Both the position numbers and the translations under genes were made by a program. From positions 19,647,284-19,711,283 of the forward strand of contig OZ024808.1 in the NCBI GenBank assembly GCA_964017045.1: a DNA stretch of 64,000 bases. The letters run 5' to 3'. The notes under the pieces are model-generated. The model did not search any database, was not told the DNA's origin, and saw only the letters and a list, made by a program, of their open reading frames with translations. The DNA comes from Omphiscola glabra (lineage: Eukaryota; Mollusca; Gastropoda; Lymnaeidae). Positions within the stretch are counted from its first letter, which is position 1. Each line of letters opens with the position of its first letter. Below are positions 1 to 15,500 of the stretch, piece after piece.

Positions 1-561
1 ATCTATAAAAACGTCTATATTCATATTGTTCTCTGATGGGATCCCTTTCCCGACTGGATCCCCATGGATCAATATAGAACTTTCTGGAAAATTCATAGAA
101 TTAATTTAATACACTCTCCCCCAATAAACTTGTGAAAGATGACTCATCGTCTCAATCATTTTCCGAATGCGACCAAATCTGACACTAAATTCCCATAAAT
201 ATAACCACTTTTCATTTAAGTTAAAACGGGGACCCACATGGAGGTCAGATTCCTTTAACAAATGTTTCAGTTATGCTTAAGATAGCTTAAGAAAGTTGGG
301 GGGGGGGGGGTATGTTATTAAAATAATTCAGAAATTAATGGAGTTAAAACTTAAAAGTAATCCCATTAAAATTGATTGAACAATCCCAGAGCATCAGTTG
401 ATTTTATTTTAAAAATTGGCGAAATTCCTGGAAAATTCTAGACCGGCCGCGAATCGAGTGGAAATTATTACTTGCTATCTCAATATGGACTACTGAGTCC
501 GCACCCGGGGGCCTGCCAAGCGCATCTTTAAAGCATTGGTCGCCGCCTGATGTTTTTTCAG
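1..561 (+). other. RSPH1: RSPH1 intron, 5' part cut by the window edge
   Basis: AT-rich intronic sequence with a poly-G run at about 298-310. It ends in a TTTTTTCAG acceptor at 561. No other feature seen. Confidence 0.6.
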
Positions 562-2302
562 GCGAGCGCAACGAAAAGAACGAGAGACACGGCAAGGGCA
601 GGGCGATACTGCCCAACCGAGACTCGTACGAGGGCAGCTACATGTACGGCAAGAGGGACGGCATGGGAACGTACAAGTTCAAAAACAAGGCGGCCAAGAA
701 CGCCCGCTACATCGGGAACTACTTTCAAGGCAAGAAGCAGGGACTGGTAAGTATCAAAGAAATATAGAACACACTTTTTTTGTTCGGAACCATGCGGTTC
801 AATCCGCATTCTAAAACACCATTTGACATAACAGTTTAGGAAACTTAGGTTTGTGGGGGGGGGGGGGGGGGGGAATATTTGCTGGGGGGAAATATTTGCT
901 GTAAATAGTTATACGCATCCAAAATGACCCATTGCCACGTCATCAAATCCAATTGTCCCTAATGGCTTTTGGTGTTTGTTTGTTTGTTTGTTCGTTTTTC
1001 TTTCAAAAAAATGAATTTTTATTTCATGTTGTTTCTATATGTATAATGTCTTATTGTTCCACGTCTCTGCGTGTCGCTCTATAAAGAGCTAAAGAAGTTT
1101 TATCATCGTTCAAAGGAACCAACTCGAGATCAAATATTATTTGGATTAGATCAGGTTTTTTGAGGTGCCACACTTTCAATTGATTTATGGATCATTTCCA
1201 AAGCCCCACCCCCCCCCCAACCTCTCCCCCCCTTTAACGATTTGAAAGCATATTTGAATTTGAAAACATATTTCCATATAAAAACATAAAAAATATAACG
1301 GTAATCGAAAGTAAATAAGCCTGCTTTTTTGGCCCTCCTGCACCCCATGGCATTGCCTCCCGCACCCCATGGCATTGCCTCCCGCATCCCATGGCATTGC
1401 CTCCCGCACCCCATGGCATTGCCTCCCACATCCCATGGAATTGCATCCCGCACCCCATGGCATTGCCTCCCACATCCCATGGCATTGCATCCCGCACCCC
1501 ATGGCATTGCCTCCCGCACCCCATGGCATTGCCTCCCGCACCCGATGGCATTGTCTCCCACATACTATGGCATTGCCTCCCGGATCCCATGGCATTGCCT
1601 CCCGCACCCAATGGCATTGCCTCCCGTATCCCATGGCATTGCCTCCCGGATCACATGGCATTACCTCCCGCATCCCATGGCATTGCCTCCCACATCCCAT
1701 GGCATGGCCTCCCGCATCCCATGGCATTAACTCCCGCATCCCATGGCATTGCCTCCCACATCCCATGGCATTTCCTCCCGCACCCCATGGCATTGCCTCC
1801 CGCACCCCATTTTTAAGGAGTCCATGTATAACCCCCCAAAAAACCGGTGGTGGTGGTGTTCTCAGTCTAGTCATATCCGCCCCATATGTGAATTGCACCC
1901 CAAGTTTACTGTTGTTCAGCTGAATCCACTCCCATCGTGAACAGCGACGTTTCTTGTGCCCCCATTGATAGTCTACGCAGGGGATCTCAAAACTTTAAAG
2001 TCATTGATGTCAACAACAAAAAAATGTCATGATACACAACGCTTAAAATGAAGTTTGGTTGACTGTGGAGGATTGTGTCCTTAAGTTATCCGTCAAGCGT
2101 GACAGTCTTGTTAACTCTGGTCTGTGGCAACAAGATCTCATGGCTGTGTACATGATCAATCACTCTGTCTCCATTATATTTGTTCTCTGTAAGTATCCTA
2201 CTCTCTTTTTAAGTATATTACTCTCTTTTTTTTTTTTCACCATTTATGTATACACATCTCTGTCCTCTCTCTCTCTCTCTTTCTCTCTCTCTATATAAAT
2301 AA

Positions 2303-2372
<70 letters not shown>

Positions 2373-5300
2373 ATAAATATCCTTCCCTTAATTTTCGCAC
2401 ACAAACAGCTGTTATAGCAACTGCCATGTATCAACGATGTTGCCTCACTGTAAACGATTGCCATCCCCTGACCCCCACTGACACCACCTGACCCCTCGAA
2501 TGATGGGTCGAGCTGTCTTAGAACTTTAGTGTTGGTCTCGCCATTATTGATCATGGCTTATCACGGCCAGGAGAGCTGGAGGCTACGACAATGGTCGATC
2601 CCCATAGGATCTGCGGGGTGGGGATGATGTGGAGAGTTCGCGGTTCACATGGACAGTGCCCGGATAATAATAGCTGTTGGTACTTAAAATTCCCACTATT
2701 TATTTTCCTATAAAGCGTACTGAAGCGAAAAATAAAATAATTGAGAGGCGCGCTCAATCGAAACCATTTATATATAATATAAGATGTTTTCTGTTTTGTT
2801 ATTTATTTTTTAATCTCTCAACTTTATAAGTATATATTGAAAGGCGAAAGCGATACCCACCTATGTTCTACTGAATGAATACGCCACTGGCTACTGCGAA
2901 TAGAACAGGTCTTCTCTCCTCAGTTCCTGGTCAATATAAGTACTTCATTTTGTTTAATATGATGCTATTTCTGATTGTTTGTCCCATATTGAAAATACGA
3001 ATTTCCTTTGTGCCGTCTCGACTTTGGGCCCAATACCTTTTATTTCTTGGCCAAGTCTGAACCTCATGCAAAAGCCAATTGCCTAGAAGTATTTTCTCTT
3101 ATAAATAGTGTCAAGCCGAGTGTGGGTGCGTAAACAATGTGCGCAAATTGAAAACCGTTTATACGCAACACATCGGATATGTCAATCTCTTATACATATA
3201 TTACGCTTCTGGTATGACTCGTGCGGATGGCTTCCTAATTTACTGCTTCCATTTCCGGTTCCTTTCTATTCAACGATTTTGGGATTGAGAGTATACTATA
3301 AATAATTCTATATGTTTGAAAGAAAATATATGGTTCAATAATGAGTTCAATAGCGTACAAAATATAATTCCCGATAACTACGCTAAATGATATTTTTTTA
3401 TATATAATGCAACTGCGTTTGGCGCATAATATTTCCTTTTTTTGCAAAATGAAATCGTCTCAATTTAAGTATAGTGTAAAAAATATTAGTTTTAAAAGTG
3501 TTTGGGACATCAGAATATATTAATATAATTCATGGGCGTGAAATAAAAAGTGTGCAGTGACGTATCAAAAAAGGAAGAGAGGGGGGGGGGTGGTGTAGCT
3601 TGAGTTCATGTTTTGTCAAGTAACTTTAGTAGATGGGAAGTTCACGCATTGCTGCGCCAATGTTTGGCGGGCTAAATCTAGTAACTATTTTTGGCCTTGT
3701 TCTGCTTCGAATCTGTAGGGAAAGTTTATATATCCTGACGGGTCTCGCTATGAAGGCAGCTGGGTGGACGACCTGAAGGAAGGACAAGGGAAGTACTTCT
3801 ACGTCAACGGGGACGTCTACTCTGGTGACTGGAGTAAAGGACTCAGACATGGGAAGGGCACGTACACTTACGCCAACGGCACCAAATATGTGTAAGTGTG
3901 TGTGTGTGAGAGAGAGGGATAGAGAGTAAGATTGTGTGTGTGTTTGAGAGCAACAAAACTGAGATTTTTTAGCCTACGGCATATAACCTCTACTTCTTGC
4001 ACTTGAGAGCTACTTGGAGCTCTTTGACACAGTGGAGGGGTATGTGTTAAACGAGCTACTTGGGGCCATTGACACAGTGAAGGGTTATGGGGTAAACGAG
4101 CTACTTGGGCCCTTTATCACAGTGAAGGGTTATGGGGTAAACGAGCTACTTGGGCCCTTTGACACAGTGAAGGGTTATGGGGTAAACGAGCTACTTGGGC
4201 CCTTTGACACAGTGAAGGGTTATGGGGTAAACGATTATAAAGCTGATATCACACTTTGGTTGTACCCTTTTTTGTTGAGAAGTCGTCACATCCTGTCAAA
4301 TGTTTGGCACGAAACAAATAGGCAGTACACTTAATTAACACTACCTGGGCCAACATAATTTATGTTGGTACCTGTGTTTAAAAACATACACTTAATGTTA
4401 AATAACACTACCTGGTTCCCGTGTTTAAAAACAAATGTACACGTTTAGCGTGGTACTACGTTGTGAAGGTGCCACTGCCTATTTTATGGCTTTAAAGTTA
4501 AGACCTTTCACATTTTTTCGAAAATGTAGAATTTGAAAAATAAAGCTTCGAATTCGTTGATTTCCATTCGCCTGATGAGCTGGTCCACTGAACTCTGCTC
4601 AATAGATTTGACACTGACACGCCAATTTGGCTGCTCTGCTAATGGTTTTTTACGACGTCCAATGGTAAAACGCGTTTTTTTTTAATGTACTGGCCGATTC
4701 TTAGGCTGGCTAGATTCATTTCATTATATATATATATATATATCAATCTCTTCTCCATCCGTCTCTCTCTTTTTCCCCCCTAATTATGGATCCTCTCATT
4801 ATGTGGATGTTTGACTATGGCACCATAGTGGGCCTATACGAATTATGTGCTATGACTTTTCAGCAAAGTATTGGCTTTGTCCTGTTATGTCCTATACATC
4901 CCCACCCACATTGTCTTTTGAATCAATCCCACCCACCGCCGTCCCCCCCCTACGTTTTCTGTGCAGGCCCACCCTACGTTTTCTGTGCACCCCCACCCTA
5001 CGTTTTCTGTGCAGCCCCACCCTACGTTTTCTGTGCAGGCTCACCCTACGTTTTCTGTGCAGCCCCACCCATGAGTATTTCGCCCCAAAATCCTCTTTTT
5101 CTTTTTTTCCCTCAACACAACGAAACCCCTGAGATGTCCTCTCCCAGGCGTCTGTCGCTACGCGACAAGCGAGACAACTCTAAATATCAATACTCGGAAG
5201 TAAGTCGATTGTTTCAAAAACGTCTGACAAGATAAGCCGATTCCTTACGGGCAATGTGGCCACCAATAAGAATTGTTTTTTGTCTATGATGATCTGGATC

Positions 5301-6562
5301 TGCTCTGTTTGACATCAGATATTTTTTTAGATTGTATATATTAAATCAAACCCTACATAAAGCTATACCCTAAAGGCATTCTTTTTTTAAACTCCCTAAA
5401 ACTATAACACATCACAATTCTACAATTTTCTGAAGGAAATTCCGTGCTCCTTCACATTTCTACAACCCTACCCCCCCCCTCCTCCTTGGCCAAAAAAGTA
5501 CAAACAAACTAACAAACAAAACAACAATTTTCCATGAAACAATGTAGAGGAAAGTTATTCAAAGGCGTAACTAATTAAGATAACGCCAACATCACGGCAT
5601 TGCTTAACGGGGAGGGGATGAAGGGAGCGTAGACCTAGGACGCCAAAATCAAGTTGCGTTAAAAAAAACTTCATATATATACCTATACTTTTTTCGGGGG
5701 GGGGGGGGGGGAATGGCGGTTTGGGAGGGGCGGATTGAGTCTTCACACCCACCCACCTACCCGCCCACGGATGCAGCTTTTCTTTGAAACGTCCCTGGAG
5801 AACGCTGATGCTCGCTGACCTAGTTCCGGAACTCAGACTGAGCCATTCCCATGTGATATAGAACATATATATAAATAATTATAATACTCTTGAATTATTT
5901 TTTTACATTATAGCCAGGACTTCTAAGTATTTAGAACGGTGTCCGCTTTATAGGCGATTAATTGATTTAACATTTTGGAAATGGTAGGGGTGCGGCCGGG
6001 GGGACGAAGTGACATTTAGGACAGTCGACCTATATTACGTTTGTAAAAGCCCCAAACCTGGCGATTTTTGTATATAGGGCCGTACCTCAGGCTACGGCTA
6101 ATCTCACCGCGCCTCACAGAAGAATTGGCCAAAAGAATACCCGGCTTTCATACTTTGCCGGTAAAACATAGATCTCTTGGTGTTGACGCCTTTGCATGGG
6201 ATAATTCCTTGTTAAAGGTAACTCTCTTTAAAAAATAAAGATTATATAGTTACTGTACTATTAACGAGAACGAAATTATTTCGATTTTTTGTCTCCATTT
6301 GATTCTTAACACTGGGTCACGCGTTTCCTGTGTGGCCAGATAAGACGGTCGAAATCAGACTCGCTATGCCGGATTCTAATGATCGGATAACGTAGCCTTT
6401 AAAAAAAAAATCTGGAAAGATCTTTCAGGCAAACATTTGATGTCTTGTCGCTCTGATTAATGTTTGTAAGCGCTCAAATTTGACCAATTAATAAATCAAC
6501 GTAGAGCTCCTTCACATTTAAAAAAAAAAAAAAGATAATTTGTTAATGATATTTTTTAAAAT

Positions 6563-6598
<36 letters not shown>

Positions 6599-9500
6599 TG
6601 AAATCTAGACATTGGCCAATAGTTTCAAAGGTTTGCGTGACATGAACTATAGATTTAAGGTCTTTTTAGTTTTAGTTAATTTAGTACTTTGTCAGACTTT
6701 GGCCTTTGGTTGGTTCTTAAAACACAATTTTTTCCACATTATTTATTTTATTTATTTCAAGGCTTTTTAATTCTGAGTCGTGAGTCTGTTGCCCCTGTAA
6801 CTAAATGTTTGCCCCATTTATGAGTGCCCTGCCCCGTTCGATTATACGAAACGCTAATTATCTAATTTCCCCTGTCTTTTCTATTATTATTGTTATCTTA
6901 TTTCCCATGACTTACTAACACCAGAAAACATTTCTGACCACAGTCACCCAAGCATGAAGCAAGCTAAAAACAAATTTTGTACAAAGGAATTTTTATTATT
7001 ATTACTACTGTACATAATACACTTTACAATAAAGTAACATTTATGTAGTATAAGTTAAAGAATATATCGTATTCAGATTTTTAACCTAGTTAACGCAGTT
7101 ATCAGAAAATATAGGTTATCCGAACTACCCCGGTCTTAATTAGTTCGGATAATCAACATGATCCTGTATTTTAATTAATAGCTCACTACATTATTGTAAT
7201 CTCGATGTGATTTTCTTCTTGTTCACAGGGGCTCGTGGTGGAAAGGCAAATGGGAAGGGTTTGGAGAGTTTCACTACTGCAATTACAAATACTGCGGCCG
7301 TTTCAGAGACAACAAGGTACCGCTGCCCCAAACAGCAGGTCACATACTGGTTATGGCTTGGGGGTTCGGTCCTGCAGTAATTGCTGTCATTACATAGTGT
7401 ATACATTTTAAAAAATGTTGAGAAATTAATATGTATCAAATGCATCGTGGCAGTATCTTTATCCGATTCGGCAGTTTGGGGGAAAGAAACTAATTCATCA
7501 GATATACGTCAGCTGTATAGTTCAGACTCGTATGTTTTTTTTTAAAAAGCTTTTTTTTTACAAACAGTAAAGATACTATAGAAATATACACACACAACGC
7601 ACATAACATTGGCTAGAAAGAACTTAACATATCATTATGGCTAGAGATTGTTAAAATGTAGTAGCAGCCAGTGGACCCCATTTTAAGTAGAGATTGTTAA
7701 AATGTATTAGCAGCCAGTGGACCCCATTTTAAGTAGAGATTGTTAAAATGTAGTAGCAGCCAGTGGACCCCATTTTAAGTAGAGATTGTTAAAATGTAGT
7801 AGCAGCTAGTGGACCCCATTTTAAGTAGAGATTGTTAAAATGTAGTAGCAGCCAGTGGACCCCATTTTAAGTAGAGATTGTTAAAATGTATTAGCAGCCA
7901 GTGGACCACATTTGACGTAGAGATTGTTAAAATGTAGTAGCAGCCAGTGGACCCCATTTGAAGTAGAGATTTTTAAAATGTAGTAGCAGCCAGTGGACCC
8001 CATTTGAAGTAGAGATTGTTAAAATGTAGTAGCAGCCAGTGGACCCCATTTGAAGTAGAGATTGTTAAAATGTAGTAGCAGCCAGTGGACCCCATTTAAA
8101 GTAGAGATTGTTAAAATGTAGTAGCAGCCAGTGGACCCCATTTGAAGTAGAGATTGTTAAAATGTAGTAGCAGCCAGTGGACCCCATTTGAAGTAGAGAT
8201 TGTTAAAATGTAGTAGCAGCCAGTGGACCCCATTTGAAGTAGAGATTGTTAAAATGTAGTAGCAGCCAGTGGACCCCATTTGAAGTAGAGATTGTTAAAA
8301 TGTATTAGCAGCCAGTGGACCCCATTTGAAGTAGAGATTGTTAAAATGTAGTAGCAGCCAGTGGACCCCATTTGAAGTAGAGATTGTTAAAATGTAGTAG
8401 CAGCCAGTGGACCCCATTTGAAGTAGAGATTGTTAAAATGTAGTAGCAGCCAGTGGACCCCATTTGAAGTAGAGATTGTTAAAATGTAGTAGCAGCCAGT
8501 GGACCCCATTTGAAGTAGAGATTGTTAAAATGTAGTAGCAGCAAGTGGACCCCATTTGAAGTAGAGATTGTTAAAATGTAGTAGCAGCCAGTGGACCCCA
8601 TTTGAAGTAGAGATTGTTAAAATGTATTAGCAGCCAGTGGACCCCATTTGAAGTAGAGATTGTTAAAATGTAGTAGCAGCTAGTGGACCCCATTTTAAGT
8701 AGAGATTGTTAAAATGTAGTAGCAGCCAGTGGACCCCATTTGAAGTAGAGATTGTTAAAATGTATTAGCAGCCAGTGGACCACATTTGACGTAGAGATTG
8801 TTAAAATGTAGTAGCAGCCAGTGGACCCCATTTGAAGTAGAGATTGTTAAAATGTAGTAGCAGCCAGTGGACCCCATTTGAAGTAGAGATTGTTAAAATG
8901 TAGTAGCAGCCAGTGGACCCCATTTGAAGTAGAGATTGTTAAAATGTATTAGCAGCCAGTGGACCCCATTTGAAGTAGAGATTGTTAAAATGTATTAGCA
9001 GCCAGTGGACCCAATTTGAAGTAGAGATTGTTAAAATGTAGTAGCAGCCAGTGGACCCCATTTGAAGTAGAGATTGTTAAAATGTAGTAGCAGCCAGTGG
9101 ACCCCATTTGAAGTAGAGATTGTTAAAATGTATTAGCAGCCAGTGGACCCCATTTGAAGTAGAGATTGTTAAAATGTATTAGCAGCCAGTGGACCCCATT
9201 TGAAGTAGAGATTGTTAAAATGTAGTAGCAGCCAGTGGACCCCATTTGAAGTAGAGATTGTTAAAATGTAGTAGCAGCCAGTGGACCCCATTTGAGGTAG
9301 AGATTGTTAAAATGTAGTAGCAGCCAGTGGACCCCATTTGAAGTAGAGATTGTTAAAATGTAGTAGCAGCCAGTGGACCCCATTTGAAGTAGAGATTGTT
9401 AAAATGTAATAGCAGCCAGTGGACCCCATTTGAAGTAGAGATTGTTAAAATGTAGTAGCAGCCAGTGGACCCCATTTGAAGTAGAGATTGCTAAAATGTA

Positions 9501-12500
9501 GTAGCAGCCAGTGGACCCCATTTGAGGTAGAGATTGTTAAAATGTAGTAGCAGCCAGTGGACCCCATTTTAAGTAGAGATTGTTAAAATGTATTAGCAGC
9601 CAGTGGACCCCATTTGAAGTAGAGATTGTTAAAATGTAGTAGCAGCCAGTGGACCCCATTTGAAGTAGAGATTGTTAAAATGTAGTAGCAGACAGTGGAC
9701 CCCATTTGAAGTAGAGATTGTTAAAATGTATTAGCAGCCAGTGGACCCCATTTGAAGTAGAGATTGTTAAAATGTATTAGCAGCCAGTGGACCCCATTTG
9801 AAGTAGAGATTGTTAAAATGTATTAGCAGCCAGTGGACCCCATTTGAAGTAGAGATTGTTAAAATGTAGTAGCAGCCAGTGGACCCCATTTGAAGTAGAG
9901 ATTGTTAAAATGTATTAGCAGCCAGTGGACCCCATTTGAAGTAGAGATTGTTAAAATGTATTAGCAGCCAGTGGACCCCATTTGAAGTAGAGATTGTTAA
10001 AATGTAGTAGCAGCCAGTGGACCCCGCTTTAAGTAGAGATTGTTAAAATGTAGTAGCAGCCAGTGGACCCCATTTGAAGTAGAGATTGTTAAAATGTATT
10101 AGCAGCCAGTGGACCCCATTTGAAGTAGAGATTGTTAAAATGTAGTAGCAGCCAGTGGACCCCATTTGAAGTAGAGATTGTTAAAATGTATTAACAGCCA
10201 GTGGACCCCATTTGAAGTAGAGATTGTTAAAATGTAGTAGCAGCCAGTGGACCCCATTTGAAGTAGAGATTGTTAAAATGTATTAGCAGCCAGTGGACCC
10301 CATTTTAAGTAGAGATTGTTAAAATGTATTAGCAGCCAGTGGACCACATTTGACGTAGAGATTGTTAAAATGTATTAGCAGCCAGTGGACCCCATTTGAA
10401 GTAGAGATTGTTAAAATGTAGTAGCAGCCAGTGGACCCCATTTTAAGTAGAGATTGTTAAAATGTAGTAGCAGCCAGTGGACCCCATTTTAAGTAGAGAT
10501 TGTTAAAATGTATTAGCAGCCAGTGGACCACATTTGACGTAGAGATTGTTAAAATGTATTAGCAGCTAGTGGACCCCATTTTAAGTAGAGATTGTTAAAA
10601 TGTAATAGCAGCCAGTGGACCACATTTGACGTAGAGATTGTTAAAATGTATTAGCAGCTAGTGGACCCCATTATAAGTAGAGATTGTTAAAATGTAGTAG
10701 CAGCCTGTGGACCCCATTTTTATTAACACATCAGAGCGCAAGCTTGAAGTTTTGCAGAACAAAAGTCTATGAAAGATCCATAGAACATTCTAACCCTCCA
10801 AACTGACGCGTAGATCAAGATGACCGCTGACTTAAAATGAAACAAAATACAGAAATTTCTCATTATTACCTCAATTTCTCATTATTACCTCAATTTCTCA
10901 TTATTACCCACATTTCTCAAGAATACCCCTATCGCTTTACATTGCCCGTATTTCTCAATATAACACCGTATTTCTCAAAAGTAATAGTATCCATATTTCT
11001 CAAAATTACCCCGTATTTCTCAATACTACCCCTATTTCTCCATATTACCCCTATTTCTCAATACTATCCCTATTTCTCCATATTACCCCTATTTCTCCAT
11101 ATTACCCCTATTTCTCCATATTACCCCTATTTCTCCATATTACCCCTATTTCTCCATATTACCCATATTTCTCCATATTACCCCTATTTCTCCATATTAC
11201 CTCTATTTCTCCATATTACCCCTATTTCTCCATATTACCCCTATTTCTCCATATTACCCCTATTTCTCAATATTACCCTATTTCTCCATATTACCCCTAT
11301 TTCTCAATATTACCCCTATTTCTCCATATTACCCCTATTTCTCCATATTACCCCTATTTCTCCATATTACCCCTATTTCTCCATATTACCCCTATTTCTC
11401 CATATTACCCCTATTTCTCCATATTACCCCTATTTCTCCATATTACCCTTACTTCTAAATGTTACCTAACAGTTAACCTTAACTCATCCATTACATGTTG
11501 CCTCTAGATGTTCGGTTACGGTAAATTCGTGTTTGACGTGGCCTGTGAGCTGCACGGTCAGTACGTGTTGGACAACAAGGATGAGCTGACCGGACTCATG
11601 GACCTGGCCCAGGAGGCGGCACTGGTCATCCTGGATGAGCAGGACAGGGCGCCCGGGGAGGACGACTTCATCGAGGAAGGGGAGGAGCAGACGCTGAGGA
11701 TGCCACCGTCTCCTCCCCCTATAGGTATGATCGTAGATATAGTGCGTGAAAATTTATTCATTAATGAGATGTGTACCGTAGGGATTCTCCAACTATGACT
11801 ATAATGATCTTCAACTCTAGGACATGATTATCTTGATCTTGCCCTGTTAACTTGGGTCTCAAATAGTAGAGTTGTTGTTTTTTTATCATTTGGAGTGTGA
11901 AACGGACCCTTTGATAGAGAGACACATTCCCCCGGGATTCCGGTCGGCAAGTCTGATGTGTCTTGTTGATTTTTAAGCGTTGGCCACATGACCCCATCAA
12001 CGTTAACCCGGAGGACACGACCAACGTTGAGTGTCCCGCCTGGGCAGACAAAGGCATTCATGGTACATGCCGGAAATAATCAGTTCCTACAGGACTGCCA
12101 GCTGTGATGTGTTCACAGTTGGAGAAAAAAGCAGAGACAGGGTAGGGATCATGATTACAAGTTGCCGTTAAGGGATATGACGCGAGAGATTGAGGTGGAA
12201 GTCTCTGGCCGATGATTCTAAATACGCAGCTCCCGAGAAAGCTGCTCCTATATAGGCAACCGCTTCGACCAAGCTACTTCGCAAACTAGTTGCGGGAGTG
12301 GAAACCCACAGCAAAACCCCTCTTAAAGGGCGTGCGACGTTTCCCCGGGATGGGTGGGGGAAGATATTAGGACGTAAATTTAACATCCCAACTTCTAGGA
12401 ATGTCAATCGTGTCCACTGTGTGTATGCACAGTCTCGGACCGACCGGGTGTCCTTGGTTTCGGCGGCCTCCATCAGAATTCCCGATCTAGCGGAATCGGG

Positions 12501-15500
12501 TGGGGGCCCGCCCTACAAAGGGACATCTCCAACGTGCCGCTTCGCGGCCCGATACTCGGGCTTAGGGGGGATGCTTTAGGGAGGGCATAAGGAGCAATAG
12601 CTTGACGGCCCGCTGACAATATTTCCTAAAGTGACATAGCTAGACACAGTTGTCTGCGTAACTATAACTGCAAACTTTTTTTTACAAATTTTAAAGACAG
12701 AGGTGTAGCTAGTAGGTTAGTGCCGTCCGGGACGGGCTCAGATTTTTGCCACCCTCCTTTCACAAAAAAATCTGTATTTGGGCGAAAGGCCGCCTATCTA
12801 TATAAAGAAAAAAGTGTCAGCCTGGGTGGACCGCACCCTCACTCCTACGCCACGTCTCACGGGGGAGTTGGAGGGGGGCGACACGATGAAGATGAGCACC
12901 ATAATAAGTTTCAACTTACGTCTCCACGATAGTGTATCTAGAACAGTTTGACATACCCTGGTGGCACTTTAGGGATTAACTCAAAAGCTTATAATACGTT
13001 TTATGTGCCAGGTGGCGCTATTCCCAGTTTGCTCAAGCTGAATTTATTCAAGGTACAACGGCTATTTCTTTTTCATATTCCTGTTCTATGTTCTTTAAAT
13101 TTAAAGATCAATGCGCATCGCCCGCCCTCCAACATTACTGGCTACGATTAAGTCCACACTCCCTGTCCGTCTACACTCACTGTCGGTCTACACTCCATGT
13201 CGGTCTACACTCCCTGTCCGTCTACACTCCCTGACCATCTACACTCCCTTTCCGTCTACACTCCCTGTCCGTCTACACTTCCTGTCCGTCTAAACTCCCT
13301 GTCAGTCTACACTCCATGTCAGTCTACACTCCCTGTCGGTCTACACTCCCTGTCGGTCCACACTCCCTGTCCGTCTACACTCCCTGTCCGTCTACACTCT
13401 CTGTCAGTCTACATTCCCTGTCCGTCTACACTCCCTGTCCGTCTACACTCCCTATCGGTCTACACTCCCTGTCCATCTACACTCCCTGTCTGTCCACATT
13501 CCTGTCTGTCCAAACTCCCTGTCTGTCCACACTCCCTGTCTGTCCAAACTCCCTGTCTGTCCACACTCCCTGTCTGTCCACACTCCCTGTCCGCCCACAC
13601 TCCCTGTCTGTCCACACTCCCTGTCTGTCCACACTCCCTGTCTGTACACACTCCCTGTCCGTCTACACTCCCTGTCAATCCACACCCCCTGTCCGTCCAC
13701 ACCCCCTGTCTGTCCACACTCCCTGTCTGTCCACACTCCCTGTCTGTCAACACTCTCTGTCTGTCCATACTCCCTGTCTTTCCACACTCCCTGTCTGTCA
13801 ACACTCTCTGTCTGTCCACACTCCCTGTCTGTCCACACTCCCTGTCAGTCCACACTCTCTGTCTGTCCACACTCCCTGTCTGTCAACACTCCCTGTCCGT
13901 CCACACTCCCCGTCCGTCCAAACTCCCCGTCCGTCCACACTCCCTGTCTGTCCACACTCCCTGTCTGTCCACACTCCCTGTCTGTACACACTCCCTGTCT
14001 GTCTACACTCCCTGTCAGTCCACACCCCCTGTCCGTCCACACTCCCTGTCTGTCCACACTCCCTGTCTGTCCACACTCCCTGTCTGTCTACACTCCCTGT
14101 CTATCACCACTCCCTGTCTGTCCACACTCCCTGTCCGTCCACACTCCCTGTCCGTCCACACCCCTTGTCCGTCCACACTCCCTGTATGTCGACACTCCCT
14201 ATCTGTCCACACCCCATGTCCGTCCACACTCCCTGTCTGTCCACACTCCATGTCTGTCCACACTCCCTGTCTGTCCACACTCCCTGTCTGACCATCACTT
14301 GAAAAGATTCCCTTTTTATATTTCCAATACCCACGCATCCCTGTGTTATGTTTGGGTATGTTTTGTTGTTGTTGTTGTTGTTTTAAGTTATAATTATTCT
14401 CGGTAGCTCTGTTAATATTGTGCCTGTTGCCCGGCTCAAATTCAACAATTACCCTTTGTCAGGTACAACACACTTCGAGGCTGGCGCTCTCACGGGCCTG
14501 CACGTCATGACACCTGAGGAGGAAGAAGAGGCGCGATTAGTCGATGAACTGAACGCACTCAGGGCAACAGTTGAGGCCCAGGTATGTGCTGCCAACCAGA
14601 AGTATCATTTACGTCTTAACTGTCGGGCGGGCAAATAATAATGTTGGAAATAAACTCATAAAATCAGCCATCTATATGTCAAGGGAAATGTGAGTTTCGA
14701 AGCAGGGCCGGGACAAAAATCTGGCATCTGTCCGTCACGATGTGACGATGGTGTAGACTTAGCAGGACGAAATCACAAGGCCTGTGATTTTTGTTTAGGA
14801 TGATACGCTGGTTCCTTAGACAGCAAATCGCCTATCTCTACGCACCTGGACAACCCAAGGGAACATCTTACAGATTGGCACCATTATCCTCGCAGGAGTA
14901 GTCGGGTTTGAATTTAGAGTTTGCCTTCTCTTAGATCGGTTGCCGTCCAAGATTAACGAGTCCCATCCACCTGGGGTGCTTGGAATGTTATTGCTTCTCT
15001 ATGATTTGGTGGGCATTGAACGCCAGACCACCAGCTTTTTGGATTGACTCTGTTTAGACAGCTCGGCCACCCAGCACAAAGGTGCAGGAATCGAAGACTT
15101 TGCTTCAGCTAAACCATGGGAAAGGGCGCCAAAATGTTTTTTTTTTTTTAAATGCATAGAAATTAAAACTAATATACACTGTGAACGGAAAAATCTTAAC
15201 CCTTTGATAATAATGAAAACCACTAGTAAATATTCTAATTTATTAAACCACTAGTAAATATTCTAATTTATTAATCAATGTACACAGTGTAGGTATGGGC
15301 GCAAATGTATCCTCATATCTCTGGTGATAATACAAGAGACCCGTCGTTGCTTTCGGGTGTTCTGGGTTCAGGCCGACCACTTTTATTAATTAACACCATG
15401 AAGTTGGGTGATGTGAAGATGGCATTCATTACTCTGAAAGACACATTTGTTTTGTTGTCCCCTCCCTCTTTTCCCCATGCAGATTGCAGCAAGAAAAGAT

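Noticed and set aside
7642..10719. CRISPR-like regular array
   Set aside because: There are no unique spacers; the whole 46-bp unit is repeated, and the locus is a eukaryotic intron.
13197..14302. Open frames of 328 and 364 codons, rich in S, L, P and H
   Set aside because: They are translations of a 17-bp repeat with a 17-residue period, have counterparts on the other strand, and show no domain or splice support.
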